From NCBI GenBank assembly GCA_010356995.1, contig ML996690.1:141101-205100 (forward strand): a stretch of 64,000 nucleotides of DNA, written 5' to 3'. The position numbers and the translations under genes were made by a program. Source of the DNA: Trichodelitschia bisporula (lineage: Eukaryota; Ascomycota; Dothideomycetes; Phaeotrichales; Phaeotrichaceae). Positions 22,206 to 33,042 of this stretch are shown one piece after another. Every line of letters begins with the position of its first letter. Positions within the stretch are counted from its first letter, which is position 1. The notes under the pieces were generated by a model. The model made no database searches, was not told the origin of the DNA, and saw only the letters and a list, made by a program, of their open reading frames with translations.

Positions 22206-22779
22206 ACGTTCGGCTTGGAAAGACGCACTCTCCTCTCCGCGCCTTCTGGGACGCTTTTGTCTGAATATTTAGCCTTCGCCATAGAGAATAGATCTTCGTC
22301 AAACTCCAGAATCCTTTCGGTCTGATTCCATCGGATATTTTCGTCATGGCTGGTCCTTCTTCTCTTCTACCCAGAGTAAAGGTGGCTATGCACGCTATAT
22401 TCCCCCAGCCTCACAGCTGGGGCGCCACAGTCACGGCCCCGCAAGTGGTGGGTCAGCCCCGCGCCGCGTGGACCACATGCCACTTCGTGTGCGACTGAAC
22501 ACTCTTGAGAACATTCACTGACTACGTACACTCCAGTACACCCCACCGGCTACTCCCAAGCACCTATCTGCCGTCCTCTTGAAAGACTGTGTTCTGTTTC
22601 TCCTCAAGGATCCTCAAGCTTCGCCTCTTTCATCCCCCAAGAGCAAGTCGAAAGCGAACAAGAACACGAAGAAGAAGAAGGCCAAAAGCAAGGTGCTCCC
22701 CGCTCCAGAGCTCGCAGATTTTTACTCCTCCTTCGACGGCGCGCAGCCACCGGACAAGTCCCCAAGGGAGTGGGTGAAG
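22206..22779. other. Intergenic with possible upstream exon of the PHAF1 gene
   Basis: 574 bases. The frame of the PHAF1 gene stays open leftward from 22780 to about 22535, where there is an acceptor-like sequence with a CTGAC branch motif (ctgactacgtacactccag). The segment is Lys-rich (KKKKAKSK). An ATG at 22345 could belong to an upstream exon, but no donor is compelling. Confidence 0.4.
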
Positions 22780-24349
22780 ATGGCCGACGTCCCCGCATCC
22801 GTCGTCGAAGGCCGCTCCCTGGGCATCTTTGGTGAACTCAACACCCACCCCTCTCCAGACGCGACTAACAAACGCAGCCCTGGGAGCTTCGCTCCACCAC
22901 ACCCTCAGCTTCATCAAAGCCCAACCGCTCCTATTCCCCAAAATCGAAATGTCCTACTCGCAATCCGAACCCCTCAGCGTCCCTCCCATGATCAACCTCC
23001 CAGCCAACGGCATCCGCCTCCGCTTCGACGCCACCGAACAGCGCCTCCGCCTCATCGAAGTGACCAAATTCGGCAAATCGCCCCTCGTATACAAGGACCA
23101 GGACATCGTGTCCCCGTCGTCGACCACAGGGCCTACCTTCAAGCACGTATACCAGCTCTTCGGCCCTACCACTCCGGGCGAGTACCTCCCCGCGCAGTCC
23201 GGCAAAGAGGGCGAATACTCGCTCTCCTACCCTGGTATCTCATTCTCCTTCCCCATCCGCCCCGGCGCCAGCTTCGCCCGCGCAGACTGGGCGTCACAGG
23301 TCTCGGTCCTCTCGTCCTCCGCCTGCGGCCCCGCCCGCGCCATGGCCATCTTCCACGGCGAGAGCTGGCCCGCCGCGCGCAAAGTACTGTACACAAGCGA
23401 AATGCCCTTCCCCCGCGCGCCACTCCCGCCGGGCATCCGCGACGGCGCACCGCGCGAGATCGAAGCCGTGCACATCCACGGCGAATGCCTCGTCGAGCTG
23501 CAGCGCAAGGACGCGCCGTCGTTCTGGCTCACCATCGGCGAGACCACGGCGCAGGATCTGCTCGCCGAGCTCGGGCCGCCGGACACCACACACCCTAAAA
23601 AGAAACCTACGGGGCCGGCGAGGCCGGCCGGGAGCGGAAGTCGCAGACCGAGTGCGGCGGCGCATAATCGCCCGCTAGAGGTGGGGAAGGGGGAGAGTAG
23701 TGAGGAGGAGGAGGAGGCAGAGTGGGAGGAGGAGGAGGAGGAGGGGACGGTTGTTCTGGATGTTGAGACGGATTTGGGGACTTTTTGGAATTATTATGGG
23801 CATGGGCTTGATGTGCTGGTTGGGCCGCCGACGTTTTCGACCCCCCGTGGGCCGAAGCCGTTTAATCCTGACTCTGGGCTGCCGAATATGGAGAGTCTTG
23901 GGGCGGTGGCGGATGCGCGGAATCACCCTACTGTTTCACAGATCAAGCTCCACGGCAACGTGCCTGGCAGTTACCAGTTCCAGCGGCACCGGCGGCTCCG
24001 GTGGACGATGGAGGATGTGCCGGCTCCGGACGGCGAGGGTGCGGTGGATCTTGACAGCGAGATGAAGTTTGCGGAGATACAGCGGTATCTGCGCGGGGTG
24101 TATGGGGGGAGGTATACGAGTCCTGAAGAGGAGCGGAGGCTGCAGTTGCCCATGGTGTTGAATCGGGGTTGGGGCGAGAGTCCGAGTGTGAGTGGGAGTA
24201 CGGAGTTACTGGGGGGGTGGGAGGATGGGGGTGGGAAGGGACGGAAGGGGGAGGAGGGGAAGACGTTTGAGGTGGAGCTTTATGGGTTCAGGGGGTTTGT
24301 GTTTGAGGTGCTTAAGACGGGCGATGTGAGTGCTGTGACGATATATTGA
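22780..24349 (+). CDS. PHAF1 / UPF0183 family protein, phagophore-assembly factor homologue
   Basis: Two exons from the conservative start: 22780-22831 and 22878-24349; 507 residues. Animal PHAF1 (C16orf70) binds phosphoinositides and associates with forming autophagosomes; the fungal role is untested and inferred from family membership. Conserved features are EGRSLGIF-ALGASLHHTL across the intron, the basal strand set SEPLSVPPMINLPANGIRLR, FDATEQRLRLIEV, the segment VYQLFGPTTPGEY and the C-terminal GTFWNYYGHGLDVL with VSQIKLHGNVPGSYQF. A lineage-specific insert near residues 260-310 ends in a Glu-rich block (EEEEEAEWEEEEEEG). The start is uncertain: the same frame is open for at least 67 more codons upstream, Lys-rich in sequence. 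Confidence 0.88.
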
Positions 24350-25572
24350 AGTAGGCCCGGGGGTGTTGTGGGGAATGGGATGGTGTCTTTAGTTTGGCTT
24401 TGGGGCTCGTCTTGGGTACCTTCATTGGGCGGAGTATGGATTCATGGTTGGTTGTGGGCGTTGGTGATACTGGCGGCTCACAATATCATTGCCGCATTGC
24501 CTAGTATTCTTTGGTGCAGGCATCTTATGATTGTGTTGGTCGACTACTCTTCAGTAATACTTCACTCCTAACCGCCGGTTAGTCTTTGATAGAGCAGCCA
24601 ACAGCAGTCGAACATGAACCGTTTCTAGAATTTCGCCAGACGGTCTTCAAACAGTTTTCACTTCGTATTGTAGCGTTAGATTTAGACATGAGGCAGAAGC
24701 ATCGGTATGTCAAGAAGGAGCATACAGATCAGAGGAAGGACATACGTCGTGGACGCATATCAACACGTGCAAATGTTATAACTGTCCGCCAAGCGGGCGT
24801 CATCCCCTCGTAAATACCTCGTTCTCCCGACTTCTTCAAATTATCAGCCAGCCCAACCCCTACCTCCATCATCCCCGTCGCCCTTCCACCGCTTCCGCCG
24901 CTTCTACTCATAGCCATGCCGCCATTCGGTATGTCAGCCGAAACAATCGAGCAACTCCGCGAGCTTGTCAGGGACACCGATTCTCTGACACGGAGGGGTG
25001 GTGGTTCGACCAGCTTAGCTCGTACAATGAATGAAGTGCACGCTAATATCTCCAACTTCTACGACGATTTCAAGCGGAATCCCCACCGTTACCAATGAGA
25101 AGCTGAGGGAGGAGATACTTGTGCTTCTCGGAGCCGCCGCAAGAGGGTGCGAGGGTACGAGGCATGGCTTCGAGGGCTTGACAGATGAGGATTTCTGCAT
25201 GAATGACAAGCACGTTGAGGAGATGAAACAAATCGTTTAAAGCCTTTCTAAGAGCTATTGGTGTAGCATTAAGAATATTATCTATTCAGAGTGAGGGCCA
25301 AGAGCTTTTTGGAAGGCCGTTTTGCTAGTGTGCTCATCACGAAGGAAAAGGAGCATGGGAGGAGATCGTGTATTCATTCTTGAGCGTCTCTCTCTTACCT
25401 TCTCTTCGTCGTCTTTGATTCAACTTTACTTTCACACTGTAGCCATTTCCACGCGTTGAGCCTACACTTCTATCAGCCTTGCGGTCCACACTTGAATTCT
25501 GCCTAGCTTTGCTTATCTCCACGACGTACCCGCAAACGCCAAAGTACTCGCTATCCACACCCCCTCCCCTAT
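24350..25572. other. Intergenic region with one doubtful small gene
   Basis: 1.2 kb between converging genes. Apart from the small candidate at 24916-25240, nothing recognisable is present. Confidence 0.45.
24916..25240 (+). pseudogene. Small hypothetical gene, possibly frameshifted
   Basis: Two overlapping frames each look protein-like. The first, from the ATG at 24916, gives 60 residues including TIEQLRELVRDTDSLTRR and ISNFYDDFKRNP, and ends at 25098. The second frame is open from 25031 to 25240 and includes NEKLREEILVLLGAAARG and LTDEDFCMNDKHVEEMKQIV. A shift of one base between about 25055 and 25095 would connect them into a helical protein of about 105 residues, and I see no GT-AG intron that would do so. 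This may be a decayed gene, a sequence error or chance. I do not recognise a family. Confidence 0.3.
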
Positions 25573-27673
25573 CTACAACTTAACCCTCCCACCCCCCAAC
25601 CCACTCCACTCCTCCGCCCCAAACCGGCGATACACCTTCTCCCCCGGCGGCAACCAATACACCGCATCCGGCACGCGGGTCGGATCCACCCCCTCCTCGC
25701 GCAAATGGTGTTTCTGCTGCTTATTCGTGCCCGTCCGATGTCCCGCCTCCACCGTCTCCTCCCGCATAATCCTAAGGAAAACCGGCACCGCGTACCGCGG
25801 CAGTCCCGCCAGGGCTCCCTGCGCAAGCGCCGCGAGTTGAGCTTCAGGCACCGCGCCGTCCTTCTCCACCCCCTCGTTGAGAATGATAGCCGCACACCCC
25901 GCCCGCCCGTCGTGCCCCGGTATCGACACGCCATAGACGTTTGCTTCTGCGACGCCCGACACGCGCCCCAGCACCTCGGACACCTCGGCCGTGGACACGT
26001 TCTCGCTCTTCCAGCGGAAGGTGTCGCCGATGCGGTCGAGGAAGAACCAGCGCCCATCGCTATCCTTCCTTAGTATATCCCCCGTGCTGAAGTACGCGTC
26101 GTTGGGCGCGAGCACGCCGCGCACGATTTTGCTCTTCGTGGCGCCCGTGTTGTGGTAGTACCCCTGATACGCCTTCTCGATGTCCTTCTCATCGAGCTTG
26201 TACAGCAACTCGCCGGGCTCGCCCAGCGGGCAGCGGATGCACAGGCCGGTCTTCGGGTCCCGGAGTGGCGTGTTCGCTTCGTAGTCCAGCCGTACCACGA
26301 CGGAGGACTTCCCGAGCAGCGTAGACGCGATGAGGCCTGACCGCCCGACCGCCCCCGCGGTAAACTCATTGCGGCTCTTATTCCACATCGCCGCCGGCCC
26401 CTCAGTCGCAGCATAAAACTCAGCAATAGTATCGATGTTAAACCGGCTCTTGAACCGCGGCCACACATCCGGCCTAAGCCCGTTGCCAAACGCAACCCGC
26501 ACGCTGTGCTGCTTGTCGAGCGGCGATTCCGGCGCGGAGAGCAGGTACCGACACGTCTCGCCGACGTACTGGATGATGGTGGCGTGCGTCGCGCGCACGT
26601 CGTCCCAGAACGTGGAACGGTGAAAGCGTGCGCCTAGGCTGAAGGTTGCGCCCGCTTGCACGACGGACATGCATGCGAGGAGCGCGGCGGAGGAGTGGTA
26701 CAGCGGCATGCACTACGCCATTAGCCGGGATACGAGAGAGAAGGGAGACGGCGCTCACAGTGTACATAATATCATCCGCGCGAATCGGCATCCACCCCGC
26801 CACAAAACTCGGCGCCAGCGCCGCCTTCGCCCAGCTTACAACCGCCGGCTTTGGCAACCCCGTCGTTCCAGACGTGTAAATCAGAATCGCCATGTCCTTC
26901 CCAAGCTGGCCCGAGCGGGCAGCGTCAGGCGCGCGCGTAGGCGGCGTCCCGGCAATCTCAGCCTTAACCTCAGGCGTAAAGAGCGCGACTTCGACCCCGC
27001 CGCCGTCTGTGCGGAAAGCCGGGTCGCTGAGTGCGGAGAGCGTTTCCCCAGAATACTTGTCCTTGACCTGCGTATCGACGAGCACAACCCGCGCCCCGCT
27101 CGTGCGGATACAATGCAACAGCGGTCTGTCCGCAAGGTTATAGTTCACAAACGCGGGCTTCGCACCAATCGCCCACAGCCCAAACCACGTCCAGAGGAAC
27201 GTCTCACTGTTCACAAAATCCATCGCCACGACCTCGTTCTTCTTGATCCCAAACCGCTTGCCGACCCACGCGCCGTGCTTGAGCGCCTGCTCGTACGCAG
27301 CTTTGTAGCTCCAGCTCTTGCCCGCGAAGAGCAGGAAATCCTTATCCGCGGTCTTGGGATCGGTGGCCCATTTCTCAAGTGTGTAGAACGCGGAGACTCT
27401 ATCTTTTTTCTCGAGGAACACGCCTGCGAGCGTGGTTCGAAGGAAGACGGAGAGCATGCTTGCGTCTGCGCGCAGCGCGTACCGCGCGTCGAGATATTTC
27501 CATAGTGCGGTTGCGGCGGGGAGGGCGAGGGTTAGGGGGACGGCTGCTGAGCCGTATTAGCCTTGTTTTTCCAAAGTAGTTCACATGCCAGCAGGGGCGG
27601 TGAGGATGCGTGGTATGAAAGGCAGCTTGCGCGGGAGGAGACGCAGCAGCGCGCGCAATGTATGGGAAGCCAT
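25573..27673 (-). CDS. FAT1: Very-long-chain acyl-CoA synthetase / fatty-acid transporter (FATP family)
   Basis: Three exons: 27673-27589, 27543-26759 and 26712-25573; 669 residues. Fat1 activates very-long-chain fatty acids with CoA and takes part in their uptake, acting at the plasma membrane, lipid droplets or peroxisomes. The adenylate-forming core is plain: the P-loop-like YTSGTTGLPK, the central YVGETCRYLL and FYAATEGPA, and the FATP signature WFFLDRIGDTFRWKSENVST, followed by the C-terminal lid domain with KHHLREEGVDP. An N-terminal hydrophobic helix (PLTLALPAATALWKYL) precedes the core. The first intron begins with GCATGT rather than GT, so it is a GC-AG intron; both flanking exons are in phase and fit the family. 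Intron 2 is ordinary GT-AG. Confidence 0.95.
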
Positions 27674-28881
27674 TTGCGCTCAAGCACAAGTATGGAGGTA
27701 CATGAGGTTCCGCGATGATGGGGGTGGTACGTACGGGCTGGCATTGTGGGGCGAGTCGCGGCCCGGTGGGGTGGGGCGTGTGGGGAAGATAGTCGTGATG
27801 GATCGCAATGGGTACGACGTTACGATGTCGCGACCGCGCCCTGGGGTTGGGGGCTTCTTGTACGGCTCGCCCAGCGCGGTGATGGGCACGGTTCGCAGCT
27901 GTGGCTGCCGAGGCACGGAGATAGAGTTTGGGCTACGTGCTTGGTGTGGTCTGGGGTGCAGGATGTGGCGGCGGGCGCGAGGTGCGGCTAGGGAATAGGC
28001 ACAGCACGGTTACGAATCCGTAGGTACAGAGACGGCCGAAGAGCGCTTTGATGGGAATGGGAATTAGGATAGATGATAGGCGACTTTCACTGTACCGGTA
28101 GTCTCACGGCCCATCCTACTTTGCGGTACTGCACAGCGAGCACGAGTTTAGAGCCGTGCCGAGAGCCGTCTTGGGCGTTGCTTGCGAGGCTGCTAGGGGC
28201 GGCCGAGGGATGCGCGCCACAGGAGGGCTAGGCTGAGGCTGTGTGCGGGCGTGTGGGGAAGGGGAAGTGGGGATTAGAACTACGGTACGGACGGTAGGCG
28301 GCATTGCAACTTGATACTCGTTCTTTTGAGCAGTTTGACGAAAAGTCTCTTCGGAGAGACATGAAGATGCGTTGAAGAGCAGTCTGAAAGATTCAATGTG
28401 TTCATCGCATTCCGGGGCGCCTGACGTCTTGGCTTACCGGTCCCTGCATATGCAGCATGTGGTTCAGCCGCGGCCGTTTCCTACGCTTGTGATTTGGTAG
28501 GCGACAGGCGGCATATCCGGATAAACTCTCCGATTAGGCCTCGTACTTAGCATCGTGGTTACAAGGCGGACGACGGATATCGAGAAGTATGTAGATCGGT
28601 CGGCATTACCTGGCTCGGACTCAGCATCCAACCTGCCTCGTACACATACGGCTGGTGATCCTAAATGGCCATCGCCGAAGATCTTCACGTCGCGAAGAGT
28701 TGCACGTGATGTAGCCTCGTCACAGGAGATCAATCAGGCTGAATTGAGCAGCCTAAAATTACACAGCTCATATCCACAGTAAACGCCCATCCAGTACCCG
28801 CCCCACAAAGCCCAGCCCAGCGCTAGAAACGCCTTCCATGCATCGCTCGTAGAAACCAGTACCCCCTCCCGCCATCATCAC
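27674..28881. other. Intergenic, FAT1 promoter and kinesin 3' flank
   Basis: 1.2 kb. G-rich for the first 550 bases. Open frames here carry no recognisable features. No repeat or RNA gene found. Confidence 0.5.
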
Positions 28882-31800
28882 CTAACTCCGTTTCCGCCTA
28901 AGCCCAGTCCGCGGCCCAACACTCGCACTCAACGCCGGCATATCCTCATTCTCCCCCCCAACCGTGCCCGCACTCCCACCCCTCTTCTTCCGCTTCCTAG
29001 TCTCAACCCCACCCGTAGTCAACATCTTCGGCAGCGGCTCGGTCCCGGTGGCCGCCGCAAACGCATTCACATCCAGCTCCCTCAGTCCTCCCTCCCCGGG
29101 CCCACCGAACCCAAACCGATTCACCCGCTCCTCAGCCACAAGCGCCTTCCTCGGACTCGCACGCTTGCTCGGACTCTTAGCCGGGCTGCGGCTGCCGAAG
29201 CGGCGCTTGCTCGGCGAAGCTGAGTGCTCATCGTCGTCAGTCCGGCCGTGCTTGCCCAGGCTCGTGCGCGGGAGGCGGCTCGGGTCCGGGACGGGGTATT
29301 CCTTGCGTGCAGGCGACGTGCCCGCAGGCTCGTACTCGTGGTACTTGGCAGCACGCACATTGTCGCGCAGGCTGGAGAGTTGATCCGCAACACTGGTGGG
29401 ATTGTGGGCGAGGTCGAGGGCGCGGTCCTTCAACTGGTCGCTATAGACGGCGATGTCGGCTTCCAGGATGTTCATGCGGTTCCCCGAGTCCTCGATCTTG
29501 TCCACTATCTGGCCGAACACGGCACGGACGTTGTTGACATGCGCGTCCACTTCGCAAGTGCGCGCTGCGGATTTTTCCTCCGAGATGGAGAACACGCGCT
29601 GCGAGATGCCGTCCAGCGCGCCGAGTTGCCGGTCAAGCTCCTCGCTCTGCGTATCGATGGTGCGCTTGGTGGACGCGTGGACCTCGGAGGTGGTGGCGCG
29701 GATGCGGTCCGTGGCTTCTGTGGCCCCCTCCAAGTCCGTTTCGCAGTGAGCGATGAGCTCTTCTCCCTTGTGTACCGCCTTGCGGAGGGTGGAATGCATG
29801 TCCTTGGACCATCGCTTCGCTTCCCCTCTGAACTCGTTGCTGTAGCTTTCGTGAATCGTTCTTGCGCAGCCCAAAGCTTCTTGCGTTTCGCGGAGCCGAT
29901 TCGCCAGGCGATCAGCCTGGCACTCTGTAGTTTCATTCAATAGTTTGCTTATGGTGTCAAGGAGCTCCGCGCGCTCAGCGGCTCGCCTCTCCGTTTCTGT
30001 GCGGGAGAAAGAATCAAGCTCGCGGGTTGCTTCAAGTACTTTGTCGCGGAACATCTCACCCTTGGAATCGACCCGGAAGGTATGACTACGAGCCTGAACA
30101 AGTAGCCTCCCCAGGTCATTGAGGAGTGCGCTGCCGGAATCGCGGATGGTAGATGATAAAGAAGTGGACGATTTGTGCAAGTACTGATGCAAGGAGTCGA
30201 CTTCAGTGCGAATGCCGTGCTGAATCCGCTGCGCGGCGGACTCGAGCTCTTTGAGGCCATCGGTGACGCGCGCGCGCACCTGCCCACGCAACGCCTCGAC
30301 GTCTCTCGCCACAGCTCGGAACTCCGCACGCTCCTCCTGGTCTAGGACTTGGAGGCAAATTTTCGAGCCGTCCATGGCCACTAGTTGCTCCTTGAGGAGT
30401 TCGCACGATGACCGAGCTTGTGACAGTTCACAGTTGACAAAGGACAGCACGCGGTCATGGACTTTGGCGATCGCCGTCAGTTGATCTCCCTGCACGCATC
30501 CGAGACGCTCTTCAATGCTTTCAGCGGCGCTGTCAACAAGCATTTTGAGGGCGGATGCCTCCTCGCGGTTCAGGTCGTGCAAGTCGGAGCGGCGGTGCAG
30601 TTTGGAATGCAGGCCATCCAGATCGGCGGTGGTCTGCCCCAAAGTGCCGATGAGATTTTTACTGACGCCCCTCAGGTCCCTTTCGGTGTGCTGATAGGCC
30701 TTGCGAAGGGCGGTCTCTTCCGCGAGCGACTGCTGGGTCTGGGCGAGAAGAGCCTCAGTCTTCTCGAGAGCACTTTTAGTGCTATCCAGCGTGACCTTGG
30801 TCGTCTCATGATCTTTCTTCAAACTGTGGTAATTTGTCTGAAGAGAGAACAGCTCCTGGAGCTTGTTCCGCAAGTGCAGCTCCATCGTCTCAATCTTATC
30901 CCGTTGCTCCTCACTAAGGATTCGGCGAGACTCGTTTTCCGTTGTGAGCTGTTCGTAGGTCTCAGGAGTGAGATAGACGCCATTCCGCTGGCGCGTAGCC
31001 TTGAGCTCGCTCTTGAGCCGCTCAATCTCGAGCGCCCACTCGCGGAACATGGTGTTCTTGGAAAGCACTTGGTTGGCCTGGGGCTTGTTGCGGATGTTCT
31101 TCGCACGGAACGCATAGTCCAGCGTCGAGATGGTTTCCTCGAGGTTGCTCTTGGCGGGTGACAATGTAGCGATGATGCACGTCTTCGTCCGACCGCCGAG
31201 GGAGTCTTGCAGCAGGCGCGTGAGCTTCGATTCACGGTAGGGGATGTGAGAGCTCTTGTCGACCAGAGCGTTGATCACACGCCCCAACGTCAGCAAGCTC
31301 TTATTGATCAGACCAGCTTCGGCTGCGCGCTTGTTCTCTGCACCGCTCCGCTGGATGTTTTCACTGCCGGCCAAATCAACAAGGTTGAGCTTTCCCGCAT
31401 TGACAAACTCTTCGCCGGTCTCTGTCAGGCGCTTCCTGTAAACGGTCACCGTGAAGACGGTGTGGCTGCGCGAGCTTAGGTCGTTGCACTTGGTCGCCGC
31501 CACCTGGCGCTTGTGGCTACCCTCACGAAGACGGTCGATCCCTTCAGTAGCTGAAGTCACGTAAGTTTCTTCCATGCCTTGGACTACTGTTGAGATGTGC
31601 CCCTTCTTGTTTTCTTCGAAGATCTTCAGCTTCACGCTGTCATCGGGCGACAGCAGATCGCGCAGCTCCTCGTTGTAAAGCTCGATGAAGGAGCACTTGA
31701 CAGAGTTATCGTTTTCATCGGCCTCAAGGCGGTCGAATAGTGCGTGCAAGACGCGAGGAATGATGCCGGCGTTCTCCGACATTGCCAGATCAGCCGGGGC

Positions 31801-32412
31801 GTTGATGTCGCCAGACATGGTGTACGTCTTGCCCGTACCCGTCTGGCCATACGCAAAGATGGTGCAGTTGTAACCCGCCAGAACCTAACTCATTAGTACA
31901 ATCCCACCACAGAAAGACAGGCGACTCACTTCGTCCATGATCGGCATAACTACCTCGTCGAAAATCATGATTTGATCGGCGGCAGGCGAAAAGACCTTGT
32001 CGAAATGGTATGTCTTGTTGCTGAGCGCGCTGGTGCCCATAGCAAGCTCAACCGTCTTGCCCTTGACGCCCTCTGTCGAAACCACCACACCAGAGTTCTC
32101 GCGCACTTCGCGTTCATTGCGACCGCGACACCGAACAACGACATTGATGTTTGTCTCGTCGCCTACGATCATCGACTCGTCCTCGTCGTCGCGAGACACA
32201 GGGCGCGTCTTTGCTGCGCCGCGCACAACCGGAGACTTGTAGCGGGACATGCTGGAGGTAACAGACTCTGCTGGTGAAGGTGCGCGGCCGTTGCTGCGGG
32301 TAGAAGTTGAGGGAGTTGGTGCGCGCGCGCGGCGGGGAGGAGGAGGGCCCATAGCGCGCGTGGAGCGCGAGCCGCGGGACGCCATAAGAAGATTTTGAAG
32401 TCGCGTATTCAA
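28882..32412 (-). CDS. Kinesin-5 (BimC/Eg5 type) mitotic motor
   Basis: Two exons: 32412-31930 and 31884-28882; 1,161 residues. Kinesin-5 is a homotetrameric plus-end motor that slides antiparallel microtubules to separate spindle poles. The motor domain spans residues about 85-430: IFAYGQTGTGKTYTMSG (P-loop near 174-181), NDLSSRSHTVFT (switch I) and LNLVDLAGSENIQRSGAENKR (switch II). The Ser-Gly after DLAGSE and the neck are kinesin-5-like. Long coiled-coil regions occupy most of residues 430-1000. The tail has a divergent BimC-box-like SRLPRTSLGKHG and several CDK-type SPSK/SPAK sites. There are two in-frame starts, at 32412 and 32385 (MASRGSRS); either is possible. Two forkhead boxes lie upstream. 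Confidence 0.95.
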
Positions 32413-32527
32413 AGTCGATATGCTGAAGAGATTTTAGAGCTTGAGATGTGCTGTTTATTCGCTTCAGAGCTGGGGGACGTGGAACAGATGCGATGTGAAT
32501 GGTTGGGGTTGTGGTGGGGAACCTTCA

Positions 32528-32546
32528 GTAAACAAGGGTGTAAACA
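32528..32546 (+). promoter_or_regulatory. Tandem forkhead (GTAAACA) boxes
   Basis: Two perfect GTAAACA motifs start at 32528 and 32540, 12 bases apart and about 116-134 bases upstream of the kinesin-5 start codon. Forkhead factors of the Fkh2 type bind this core and drive G2/M genes in yeasts, which fits a spindle motor. Binding itself is inferred. Confidence 0.5.
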
Positions 32547-32693
32547 GTTCGGTGCCAAGACCCTAACCTGGGGCCAGCTGCTGGGGTGGGGAAACGTTTA
32601 GCCGCGTCTTGCGGGGGATCATGTGACTATATACAGCGCACGGACGAACGCTCCATACGGTATAAGTTGTTGCTGAGTGTTGAAGAGCAATGG

Positions 32694-32786
32694 CTGAGCG
32701 AAGAAGTCATGAGCGCCCCACCACCGGCTTTTGCTTAGCTATACGGACAGTTCACCAAGAGGGGCCGCTCATGACTTTTTCGCTCA
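32694..32786. repeat. Short inverted repeat, 27-base arms
   Basis: The left arm ggctgagcgaagaagtcatg-agcgcccc (about 32692-32719) is matched by the reverse complement of the right arm, ggctgagcgaaaaagtcatg-agcggccc (about 32760-32788), with one substitution and one extra base. The loop is about 40 bases. It resembles a tiny MITE or a strong RNA hairpin. No other copy was noticed in the window. Confidence 0.65.
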
Positions 32787-33042
32787 GCCCTTGGGTCTAA
32801 GTTGCACAAAAGGGCAAATAAATCGTTCCAGTTATCAGCACGATAACCGCTGCCTAAGGCCTATACTATCGACTACTATCCTACACAAACAGACAGCAAA
32901 CAGCCGTCCAAGCCCACCGGAAAGTCGCCAAAGGTATACAAGCTCCAAGAGCATCCGCAAGTGAAACTCCAAAGCATGTCCCGCGCCCATCCGCTGTTCC
33001 TAACTCCGTGTCCAGTTATAAAACGCCGCTGAAAAAACACAA

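Larger units (their letters stand above)
32413..33042. other. Intergenic: kinesin-5 promoter and CAC2 3' flank
   Basis: 630 bases. Holds the kinesin-5 promoter with two forkhead boxes and an isolated inverted repeat, both listed separately. Confidence 0.6.
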
